A DNA stretch of 5,216 nt from Betaproteobacteria bacterium (lineage in GTDB: Bacteria > Pseudomonadota > Gammaproteobacteria > Burkholderiales > Usitatibacteraceae), in NCBI GenBank assembly GCA_003105245.1, contig PQAI01000031.1, forward strand, positions 7,075-12,290, read 5' to 3'. The translations under genes were made by a program, and so were the position numbers. The notes under the pieces are model-generated. The model did not search any database, was not told the DNA's origin, and saw nothing but the letters and a program-made list of their open reading frames with translations. This document shows positions 1 through 4,961 of this stretch, one piece after another; within the stretch, counting starts at the first letter, position 1; each line of letters starts with the position of its first letter.

Positions 1-366
1 GTCCTCGCGCTGGATGTTCTCGATGAGGCCGATGCCGAGGGCCGCGTCGTCGGGCACCTCGCGCACGAGCGCCGGGACGCGCTCCAGCCCCGCGAGCTGG
101 GCGGCGCGCCAGCGGCGCTCGCCGGCCAGGATCTCGTAGCCCCCATCGTCGACGGGGCGCACCACGACCGGCTGCAGGATGCCGCGGGCGCGGATCGATT
201 CGGCGAGCTCCGCGAGCGAGGCCTGGTCCATGCGCGTGCGCGGCTGGTACTTGCCGGGGCGAAGGCTCCTCACGGCGAGCTGCGCGAGCTCGCCGTCGGC
301 CCGCGCCTTGCCGCCGCCGCCCAGGAGGGCGTCGAGGCCGCGTCCCAGTCCCTTGTGCTTGGTCAT
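1..366 (-). CDS. parB: ParB/Spo0J chromosome-partitioning protein, N-terminal 122 residues (3' end outside window)
   Basis: ParB is the CTP-dependent DNA clamp that loads at parS, slides onto flanking DNA and, with ParA, segregates the replication origin. I translated it from the ATG at 366. The extreme N-terminus carries the KGLGRGLDALLG motif (residues 5-16), the usual ParA-stimulating peptide, followed by a short Gly/Ala-rich linker. The ParB/Srx-like N-terminal domain then begins (LRPGKYQPR about 35-43; LAESIRARGILQPVVVR about 54-70). The CTP-binding box AGERRWRAA is at 81-89 and ENIQRED at 116-122, where the window ends. The helix-turn-helix parS-reading domain and the dimerisation domain would lie beyond the edge; family members are usually about 280-310 residues. 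The start is supported by an AAGGA ribosome site 7 bases upstream. The gene follows parA after 16 bases, in an operon. Cognate parS sites lie at 3775 and 4617. Identification is secure; completeness cannot be judged. Confidence 0.97.
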   Translation of the reverse strand, partial: MTKHKGLGRGLDALLGGGGKARADGELAQLAVRSLRPGKYQPRTRMDQASLAELAESIRARGILQPVVVRPVDDGGYEILAGERRWRAAQLAGLERVPALVREVPDDAALGIGLIENIQRED

Positions 367-373
367 GTCGTCT

Positions 374-378
374 TCCTT
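374..378 (-). promoter_or_regulatory. Ribosome binding site of parB
   Basis: The minus strand reads AAGGA, then AGACGAC, then the parB ATG. This is a good Shine-Dalgarno sequence at 7-base spacing, and it falls in the 16-base gap between the parA stop and parB. It fixes the parB start and suggests that parB is initiated independently rather than only by coupling to parA. Confidence 0.8.
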
Positions 379-382
379 GTGG

Positions 383-1159
383 TCAGGCGGGCACCGCGGC
401 GCCGCTTCGCTCGAGGAGCTCGCGGGCGAAGGCGAGGTGGGCGTGCGCGCCCTTGGAGGCGGGGTCGTGAAGCAGGACGGGCTTGCCGAAGGAGGGCGCC
501 TCCGCGATGCGCACGTTGCGGGGGATCACCGTGTCGAAGACCTTCTTGCCGTAGTGGCGCTTGAGCTCGTCGGAGACCTGCACGGTGAGCGTGCTCCTCG
601 GGTCGTACATCGTGCGCACCAGCGCCTCGATCTCGATCGCGGGATTGAGGTTCTGCTTCACCTTGCGAAGCGTCCCCACGAGGTCGGAGAGCCCCTCCAG
701 GGCGTAGTACTCGCACTGCATCGGGATGATGACGGCGTCGGCCGCGGTGAAGCCGTTCACCGTGAGCATGTTGAGCGCCGGCGGGCAGTCGATCACCACG
801 TAGTCGTACTCGGCGAGCACCGGGACGAGCGCCTCGCGCAGGCGGTACTCGCGGCGCTCGATGCCCACCAGCTCCACCTCGGCGCCGGCGAGCTCGCGGT
901 TGGAGCCCACCACGTCGTAGCCGCCCTCCGCGCGCACGCGCGCCTGCGCCACGCTGCAGTCGCCCAGGACCACGCCGTAGACGGTGCGCTCGAGGGCGGT
1001 CTTGTCGATACCGCTGCCGGTGGTCGCGTTTCCCTGCGGGTCGAGGTCGACGAGGAGGACCTTGCGCCCGTAGTGGGCGAGGCTCGCCGAGAGGTTCACC
1101 GCGATGGAGGTCTTGCCGACGCCGCCCTTCTGGTTGGCGATCACGTAGGTGCGGGCCAT
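383..1159 (-). CDS. parA: ParA/Soj chromosome-partitioning ATPase
   Basis: A complete 258-residue protein of the small chromosomal (Soj-type) ParA class, lacking the N-terminal helix-turn-helix of large plasmid ParAs. ParA dimerises with ATP, binds nucleoid DNA non-specifically and is released by ParB-stimulated hydrolysis, which moves ParB-parS complexes. Visible motifs are the deviant Walker A KGGVGKTS (11-18), with the signature lysine at 11; the A' motif DLDPQGN (38-44); Walker B YVVIDCPPAL (about 120-129); and the C-terminal PRNVRIAEAPSFGKPV block typical of Soj. The ATG start at 1159 is chosen because family proteins begin a few residues before the first beta strand (here [13 protein letters not shown]). 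The open frame continues upstream, but only as antisense-like Arg/Pro-rich sequence inside rsmG. The ATG shares its A with the rsmG stop codon (TGATG), and no strong ribosome site precedes it, so translation probably depends on termination of rsmG. Nothing looks damaged. Confidence 0.98.
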   Translation of the reverse strand: MARTYVIANQKGGVGKTSIAVNLSASLAHYGRKVLLVDLDPQGNATTGSGIDKTALERTVYGVVLGDCSVAQARVRAEGGYDVVGSNRELAGAEVELVGIERREYRLREALVPVLAEYDYVVIDCPPALNMLTVNGFTAADAVIIPMQCEYYALEGLSDLVGTLRKVKQNLNPAIEIEALVRTMYDPRSTLTVQVSDELKRHYGKKVFDTVIPRNVRIAEAPSFGKPVLLHDPASKGAHAHLAFARELLERSGAAVPA

Positions 1160-1785
1160 CAGGCTGCTTTCATGAGGACGAGGTGGCGTTGCGCCTCGAG
1201 GGTGGGAACCGCGATGGCGACCACGCTCTCGACGCGATGGGTGGAGGGAATGCGCGCGATCTCCTCGAAGGGATACACGCCCTTCATGGCGAGCATCGTG
1301 CCGCCGGGAGCGACGAGGTGGCCGGACTGGGCCACGAAGTCCGCGAGCTCCGCGAAGGCGCGCGAGACGACGGCGTCGAAGGGGGCAGGCGGGTGCCAGT
1401 TCTCGACGCGCTCGCAGGCGACCTCGACGTTGGCGAGCGCGAGCTCGGCCTTGGCCTGGCGCAGGAAGGTGGCCTTCTTGTGGCTGGAATCGAGGAGCGT
1501 GACGGCGAGGTCGGGCCGCGCGATGGCGATGGGAATGCCGGGCAGCCCGGCGCCGGTGCCCACGTCGAGCAGCGTCCTCGCGTTCGCCACGTGCGGGAGG
1601 ACCGAGAGGCTGTCGAGGAGGTGCAGGACCACCATCTGCGCCGGCTCGCGCACCGCGGTGAGGTTGTGCACCTTGTTCCACTTGCCGATGAGCTCGAGGT
1701 AGGCGACGAGCTTCGCCCGGGCGGCCGCGTCGAGGGCGAGGCCCATCGCGTCCAGTCCCCGCTCGAGCTGCGTGGCGATCGTCAC
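1159..1785 (-). CDS. rsmG: 16S rRNA (guanine-527 N7)-methyltransferase RsmG (GidB)
   Basis: A complete 208-residue protein, almost the same length as E. coli RsmG. The family transfers a methyl group from S-adenosylmethionine to N7 of G527 in the 530 loop of 16S rRNA; loss of the enzyme gives low-level streptomycin resistance in several bacteria. In order there is the helical N-terminus with WNKVHNLTA (36-44), HLLDSL (55-60), the SAM-binding glycine loop [14 protein letters not shown] (72-85), the acidic strand end [14 protein letters not shown], then [12 protein letters not shown] and [11 protein letters not shown], all typical of the family. The start codon is GTG at 1785-1783, supported by GAGGAG 8 bases upstream and by the family-typical length. 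The gene overlaps the mnmG stop by four bases (GTGA), and its own stop shares one base with the parA ATG. Expression is therefore very likely coupled to mnmG. Identification is secure. Confidence 0.97.
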   Translation of the reverse strand: MTIATQLERGLDAMGLALDAAARAKLVAYLELIGKWNKVHNLTAVREPAQMVVLHLLDSLSVLPHVANARTLLDVGTGAGLPGIPIAIARPDLAVTLLDSSHKKATFLRQAKAELALANVEVACERVENWHPPAPFDAVVSRAFAELADFVAQSGHLVAPGGTMLAMKGVYPFEEIARIPSTHRVESVVAIAVPTLEAQRHLVLMKAA

Positions 1786-3689
1786 GCGCTCTTCTCCTCG
1801 GCCGCGGCGCGCTCGGCGAGGGCGCGGCGCTTGAGGTGCACGAGCAGCAGCGAGATCGCCGCCGGCGTCACGCCCTGGATGCGCGCGGCCTGGCCGACGG
1901 TTTCGGGCCGGTGCTGCGCGAGCTTCTGCTGCACTTCCTTCGACAGCCCGCGCACGCCGGCGTAGTCGATCTCCCGCGGAAGCGCCAGTGATTCCTGCGC
2001 CAGCAGCCGCGCCACTTCGTCCCTCTGGCGGTCGATGTAGCCGGCGTACTTGGCGGCGATTTCCACCTGCTCCGCCACCGCCGCATCCTCGACCACCGCG
2101 CCAGCATTGGGGAAGGACAACAGTGAGTGATAACCAACGTCAGGTCGCCGAAGGAGGTCGAAGAGCGAGTACTCACGCTCCATGGGTTGACCCAGGACGC
2201 GAACCTGGTCTTCCACGGGGATCCGCCCGGGCTGGGCCCAGGCGGCCTTCAGGCGCGCGGTCTCGCGCTCGATGGCCTCGCGCTTTGACGAAAAGGCGGC
2301 CCAACGGGCGTCGTCCACGAGTCCCAGCCGGCGGCCGGTCTCGGTGAGCCGCAGGTCGGCGTTGTCCTCGCGCAACTGCAGCCGGTACTCGGCGCGGCTG
2401 GTGAACATGCGGTAGGGCTCGGAAACCCCGCGGGTGACCAGGTCGTCGACGAGGACGCCCAGGTAGGCCTCGTCGCGCCGCGGGCACCAGCCGGTTTCGC
2501 CGCGGGCGAGCAGCGAGGCGTTGATCCCGGCGAGCAGCCCCTGGGCGGCCGCCTCCTCGTAGCCGGTGGTTCCGTTGATCTGCCCGGCGAAGAAGAGCCC
2601 GGCGATCGCCTTGGTCTCCAGCGTCGACTTGAGGCCCCTCGGGTCGAAGTAGTCGTACTCGATGGCGTAGCCCGGGCGCAGGATGTGCGCGTTCTCGAGC
2701 CCCGGGATGGTCCGCACCAGCGCCCACTGCACGTCGAAGGGCAGGCTCGTCGAGATGCCGTTGGGGTAGAACTCGTGGGTCGTGAGGCCCTCGGGCTCGA
2801 GGAAGACCTGGTGGCCCGCCTTGTCGGCGAAGCGGTGGATCTTGTCCTCGATGGAGGGGCAATAGCGGGGGCCGACGCCCTCGATCACGCCCGTGAACAT
2901 CGGCGAGCGGTCCAGCCCGCCGCGAATGGCCTCGTGCGTGCGCTCGTTGGTGTGGGTGATCCAGCAGGGCAGTTGCCGGGGATGGGTATCCCGCGAGCCC
3001 AGGAAGGAGAACACCGGCTCCGGGCTGTCTCCCGGCTGCTCCTGGCACTTGGAGAAATCGATGCTGCGGCCGTCGATGCGGGGGGGCGTGCCCGTCTTCA
3101 GGCGCCCGACCGGCAGCGAGAGCTCGCGCAGGCGGGCGGCCAGCGAGAGCGACGGCGGGTCGCCCGCGCGGCCGGCGGCGTAGTTCTCGAGCCCGACGTG
3201 GATGCGCCCTCCCAGGAAGGTCCCCGCGGTGAGGACCACGGCGCTCGCGCGGAAGCGAAGGCCGATGCCGGTCACGGCGCCGGCCACGCGGTCGCCCTCG
3301 AGGATGAGGTCGTCGACGGCCTGCTGGAAGAGCCAGAGATTGGGCTGGTTCTCCAGGCGCCGGCGGATGGCGGCGCGGTAGAGCACGCGGTCGGCCTGGG
3401 CGCGCGTGGCGCGAACGGCCGGCCCCTTGCTCGCGTTCAGGGTCCGGAACTGGATGCCCGCCTCGTCGGTGGCGAGCGCCATGGCCCCGCCGAGGGCGTC
3501 GACCTCGCGCACCAGGTGACCCTTGCCGATGCCGCCGATCGAGGGATTGCAGGACATCTGGCCCAGCGTCTCGATGGCGTGCGTGAGCAGCAGCGTGCGC
3601 GAGCCGGCGCGGGCCGCGGCGAGGGCGGCCTCCGTGCCGGCGTGGCCGCCGCCGACGACGATGACGTCGAAACGGGTCGGGAAGTCCAT
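1782..3689 (-). CDS. mnmG: tRNA uridine-34 5-carboxymethylaminomethyl modification enzyme MnmG (GidA)
   Basis: A complete 635-residue FAD protein (E. coli MnmG is 629). With MnmE it forms the complex that adds aminomethyl or carboxymethylaminomethyl groups to C5 of wobble uridine-34 in tRNAs reading two-fold degenerate codons, using methylene-tetrahydrofolate, FAD, NADH and GTP. Visible are the FAD dinucleotide-binding loop [10 protein letters not shown] (11-20); the family block [12 protein letters not shown] with Cys47 (47-58); [11 protein letters not shown] (197-207); RYCPSIEDK with Cys277 (275-283); and [18 protein letters not shown] (367-384). [17 protein letters not shown] follows, then a helical C-terminal region with [15 protein letters not shown], the MnmE-interacting part. 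Both conserved cysteines match E. coli numbering. The ATG at 3689 gives the usual short leader before the first beta strand; its Shine-Dalgarno is poor. It is the first gene after a 107-base gap and probably heads the mnmG-rsmG-parA-parB operon. Its partner mnmE ends two genes upstream. Confidence 0.98.
   Translation of the reverse strand: MDFPTRFDVIVVGGGHAGTEAALAAARAGSRTLLLTHAIETLGQMSCNPSIGGIGKGHLVREVDALGGAMALATDEAGIQFRTLNASKGPAVRATRAQADRVLYRAAIRRRLENQPNLWLFQQAVDDLILEGDRVAGAVTGIGLRFRASAVVLTAGTFLGGRIHVGLENYAAGRAGDPPSLSLAARLRELSLPVGRLKTGTPPRIDGRSIDFSKCQEQPGDSPEPVFSFLGSRDTHPRQLPCWITHTNERTHEAIRGGLDRSPMFTGVIEGVGPRYCPSIEDKIHRFADKAGHQVFLEPEGLTTHEFYPNGISTSLPFDVQWALVRTIPGLENAHILRPGYAIEYDYFDPRGLKSTLETKAIAGLFFAGQINGTTGYEEAAAQGLLAGINASLLARGETGWCPRRDEAYLGVLVDDLVTRGVSEPYRMFTSRAEYRLQLREDNADLRLTETGRRLGLVDDARWAAFSSKREAIERETARLKAAWAQPGRIPVEDQVRVLGQPMEREYSLFDLLRRPDVGYHSLLSFPNAGAVVEDAAVAEQVEIAAKYAGYIDRQRDEVARLLAQESLALPREIDYAGVRGLSKEVQQKLAQHRPETVGQAARIQGVTPAAISLLLVHLKRRALAERAAAEEKSA
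1794..1799 (-). promoter_or_regulatory. Ribosome binding site of rsmG inside the mnmG 3' end
   Basis: The minus strand reads GAGGAG followed by eight bases and then the GTG start of rsmG. The hexamer also encodes the Glu-Glu near the MnmG C-terminus (EEKSA-stop). It supports the non-ATG start chosen for rsmG. Confidence 0.7.
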
Positions 3690-3740
3690 GGTTGGGCTCG
3701 CGCTCGCCGGGTTGCGTCCGGCGCCGCTGGGAGAATCGCG

Positions 3741-3756
3741 AATTCTACGTGGAATT
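3741..3756. other. Degenerate parS-like imperfect palindrome
   Basis: AATTCTACGTGGAATT is a 16-base imperfect palindrome with one mismatched pair at the positions flanking ACGT. Aligned with a symmetrised parS (TGTTCCACGTGGAACA) it matches at 11 of 16 positions, keeping the ACGTGGAA half but losing the C of one CAC core and the outer GTT/AAC bases. It is centred 34 bases from the good parS at 3775 and covers the candidate -10 box of mnmG. It could be a decayed or low-affinity ParB site, an operator for another dimeric regulator, or chance in a short AT-richer stretch. Confidence 0.3.
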
Positions 3757-3774
3757 GCGCGCCGGACCTAGCGC

Positions 3775-3790
3775 GGTTCCACGTGAAACG
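3775..3790. other. parS: parS centromere site (ParB-binding), intergenic
   Basis: GGTTCCACGTGAAACG matches the widely conserved bacterial parS consensus TGTTCCACGTGAAACA at 14 of 16 positions. Both differences are at the outermost bases, and the inner 14-mer GTTCCACGTGAAAC is intact. Such sites load CTP-bound ParB clamps. It lies six bases past the hydrolase stop codon, about 85 bases upstream of the mnmG ATG and about 3.4 kb from the parB start, the usual origin-proximal location for parS clusters. A match this long to an independent consensus, close to parAB and repeated at 4617, is very unlikely to be chance. Confidence 0.88.
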
Positions 3791-3796
3791 CCGGGG

Positions 3797-4624
3797 TCAG
3801 CGCCCCCGCGCCTCCAGCCAGGCCGTGGCCCTCGCGATGGCCTTCTCGCGCGCCTCCGGGTGCGGCCCGACGGTCGCGCCGCGTCCCCCCGGGCGGTTGG
3901 GGTTTCGCACCTCGGGGCGCTCCCGGACGCGGCCGTCGACCCGGTCGAAGCTGTGGTGGGCGCCGGGGTAGACGTCGATCTCGATCGACCCGGCGGGCGC
4001 GGCGGCGGCCACCGCCTCGCAGTGGCGCGCCGGCGTCCAGTCATCCGCGCCGCCGGCCTGGATGAGGAGCGGAACCGTCGGGCGGTAGGGCGCCCTCGCG
4101 ATGTCGGCGCAGCCGGGATAGAACGCCACCGCGGCACGGAACCGCGGCCCTGCCTCCTGCCACCCGGGGGAATCGGCCTTCACCGTGTGCAGGACCGCCG
4201 AGCCGCCATTGGACCAGCCGATGAGGTCGATGCGCCGCGGGTCGACGCCCGGCCGGGCCGCGAGCCACGCCAAGGCGGCATGGGCGTCCCTCGGCCGGTC
4301 GGTGGCCGGGGAAACGCGCCGATGGGCCTGGGTGCAGATCTCCTTCTCCCCACGCGGCCCGAAGCTGTCCAGGAGGAGGGCGACGTAGCCGCGATCACGG
4401 AAGTGCTCGGCCCAGAAGGCGTAGCTCGCCGTGGGCTCGCCGTCCTTCCGCCACATCCCGCTGCAGCCGTGGAGCATCACGATGGCGGGGAAGGGCCCTT
4501 TCCCGGCCGGCTGGTAGAGGCGCCCGGAGAGCTCGACGTCCGGGCCGGGGAGGCGGACCGGCTCGCCTCCGGCATGGACCGTCGCGGCCCACGAAAGGGC
4601 GAGTGCCGCCAGCGCCTGTTTCAC
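3797..4624 (-). CDS. Exported dienelactone-hydrolase-family alpha/beta hydrolase
   Basis: A complete 275-residue protein. Residues 1-18 look like a Sec signal peptide (Lys2, an Ala/Leu-rich core, and a VHA cut site before GGEP), so the enzyme is probably periplasmic. The fold is that of DLH-type hydrolases: strand and oxyanion-hole motif IVMLHGCSG (48-56), nucleophile elbow GWSNG with Ser138, acid in GGADDWTP (probably Asp194), and histidine in GAHHSF (probably His224). Classical dienelactone hydrolase uses Cys as nucleophile; Ser here points to a general esterase-type activity, and the substrate cannot be named. The start is GTG at 4624-4622: it gives a full signal peptide, and no early ATG exists. 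That codon sits in the centre of a parS site. The ribosome site is weak (GGCGG six bases upstream). The gene follows the small secreted-protein gene by 13 bases, apparently in an operon from mnmE, and a second parS follows its stop. Base composition resembles the neighbours. Confidence 0.88.
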   Translation of the reverse strand: MKQALAALALSWAATVHAGGEPVRLPGPDVELSGRLYQPAGKGPFPAIVMLHGCSGMWRKDGEPTASYAFWAEHFRDRGYVALLLDSFGPRGEKEICTQAHRRVSPATDRPRDAHAALAWLAARPGVDPRRIDLIGWSNGGSAVLHTVKADSPGWQEAGPRFRAAVAFYPGCADIARAPYRPTVPLLIQAGGADDWTPARHCEAVAAAAPAGSIEIDVYPGAHHSFDRVDGRVRERPEVRNPNRPGGRGATVGPHPEAREKAIARATAWLEARGR

Positions 4625-4632
4625 GTGGAACC
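4617..4632. other. parS: parS centromere site overlapping the hydrolase start codon
   Basis: Read on the minus strand, GGTTCCACGTGAAACA matches parS TGTTCCACGTGAAACA at 15 of 16 positions; only the first base differs. The gene downstream initiates within it: the GTG of the central CACGTG is the start codon and the following AAA encodes Lys2 of the signal peptide. It is 842 bases from the other clear parS (centre to centre) and about 4.25 kb from the start of parB. Its function as a ParB loading site is inferred from the consensus and from the parAB genes in the same window. Confidence 0.92.
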
Positions 4633-4658
4633 GCCGGCTACCGGTCCGCGGGCCGGCG
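4632..4658 (-). repeat. Inverted repeat at the end of the small secreted-protein gene, before the hydrolase start
   Basis: CGCCGGC (4632-4638) and GCCGGCG (4652-4658) are perfect 7-base arms around a 13-base loop. In the minus-strand transcript the stem spans the last codons and stop of the small secreted-protein gene, and its 3' arm contains most of the weak GGCGG ribosome site of the hydrolase. It has no following U-tract, so it is not a standard terminator. It may mask the ribosome site until translation of the upstream gene opens it. GC-only arms this short also arise easily in such DNA. Confidence 0.35.
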
Positions 4659-4949
4659 CGACACGCAGTAGCTGTAACCCAGGGCGGCGAGCTCCTCCTC
4701 CGACAAGTGCGGCGCCCGGGAGGCGGCCAGCAGCATGTGCGCCTGTACCCCTTCGAGCCACGAATCGGGGACGCGCCGGACCTGCGTGGCCGGGTCGATG
4801 TTGGCGCGCAAGGCGTAGACGATCGTGCGCGCGGTCTGCGAGGACACCGAGCGGCACGTCTGCTTCACCGAGTCGCTGACTTCCTGCGACAGGGCGGGGC
4901 CAGCGGCGAGCAGGGTCGCCGAGGCGACGAACGCGGCAGGAATTCTCAT
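4638..4949 (-). CDS. Small secreted two-cysteine protein of unknown function
   Basis: A 103-residue protein that I do not recognise. It starts with a clear signal peptide: Arg2, a hydrophobic core of Ala, Leu, Val and Phe to about residue 16, then GPALS before QEV, giving a mature protein of about 82 residues. The mature part has exactly two cysteines, Cys32 near its start and Cys95 near its end, which could form one disulfide in the periplasm. Between them lies a mostly helical-looking segment with TARTIVYALRANIDPATQ (39-56), VPDSWLEGVQAHMLLAASR (60-78) and SEEELAALGYSYC (83-95). There is no lipobox, transmembrane segment after the leader or enzyme motif. The ATG start has a strong AAGGA site at 6-base spacing. 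It begins 12 bases after the mnmE stop and ends 13 bases before the hydrolase start, so it is the middle gene of an apparent operon. Being real is supported by the leader, the ribosome site and tight packing. Confidence 0.82.
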   Translation of the reverse strand: MRIPAAFVASATLLAAGPALSQEVSDSVKQTCRSVSSQTARTIVYALRANIDPATQVRRVPDSWLEGVQAHMLLAASRAPHLSEEELAALGYSYCVSRRPADR

Positions 4950-4955
4950 GGATAG

Positions 4956-4960
4956 TCCTT
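4956..4960 (-). promoter_or_regulatory. Ribosome binding site of the small secreted-protein gene
   Basis: The minus strand reads TAG (mnmE stop), AA, AGGA-type purine run AAGGA, then CTATCC and ATG. The Shine-Dalgarno lies almost directly after the mnmE stop codon, which makes it accessible to ribosomes finishing mnmE and supports both the start choice and co-expression with mnmE. Confidence 0.8.
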
Positions 4961-4961
4961 T

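Larger units (their letters stand above)
3690..3796 (-). promoter_or_regulatory. Intergenic region upstream of mnmG with candidate promoter
   Basis: This is the only real gap in the window, between the hydrolase stop and the mnmG ATG, and so the likely place for the promoter of mnmG-rsmG-parA-parB. On the minus strand the best -10-like hexamer is TAGAAT (3742-3747, five of six matches to TATAAT), about 42 bases before the ATG. No convincing -35 hexamer stands at 17 bases from it, as is common in GC-rich genomes, so the promoter is a weak inference. The region also holds a parS site (3775-3790) and a second, degenerate palindrome (3741-3756) that covers the -10 candidate. I see no hairpin followed by a U-tract for terminating the upstream operon, so read-through from mnmE is possible. 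Confidence 0.4.

Noticed and set aside
1588..1593. CACGTG core inside rsmG
   Set aside because: The flanks lack the GTTY/RAAC bases of parS, so this is a chance occurrence of the six-base core.
1160..1681. N-terminal extension of the ParA frame to a Met at 1681
   Set aside because: The upstream part is an Arg/Pro/His-rich out-of-frame reading of rsmG. ParA homologues start just before the Walker A strand, and the ATG at 1159 overlaps the rsmG stop in a normal coupling arrangement.
1674..1681. TGTTCCAC, a perfect parS half-site inside rsmG
   Set aside because: The other half does not match (10 of 16 overall), and the bases encode the conserved KWNK segment of RsmG.
179..1702. Long plus-strand open frame of 507 codons opposite parB, parA and rsmG
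   Set aside because: It is antisense to three securely identified genes. Its translation is Arg/Ala/Gly/His-rich low-complexity sequence with no domain, as expected for the complementary frame of GC-rich genes.
2118..2132. TTATCAC on the minus strand as a possible DnaA box
   Set aside because: It differs at several positions from TTATCCACA, stands alone, and encodes conserved MnmG sequence (VGYHSL); no cluster suggests an origin here.
3690..3796. Search for an intrinsic terminator after the hydrolase gene
   Set aside because: The only inverted repeats are the parS and parS-like palindromes, and no run of U follows either one on the transcribed strand.
2685..3971. Plus-strand open frame of 428 codons opposite mnmG
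   Set aside because: It lies antisense to conserved MnmG sequence and has the same shadow-like composition, with no recognisable motif or convincing ribosome site.
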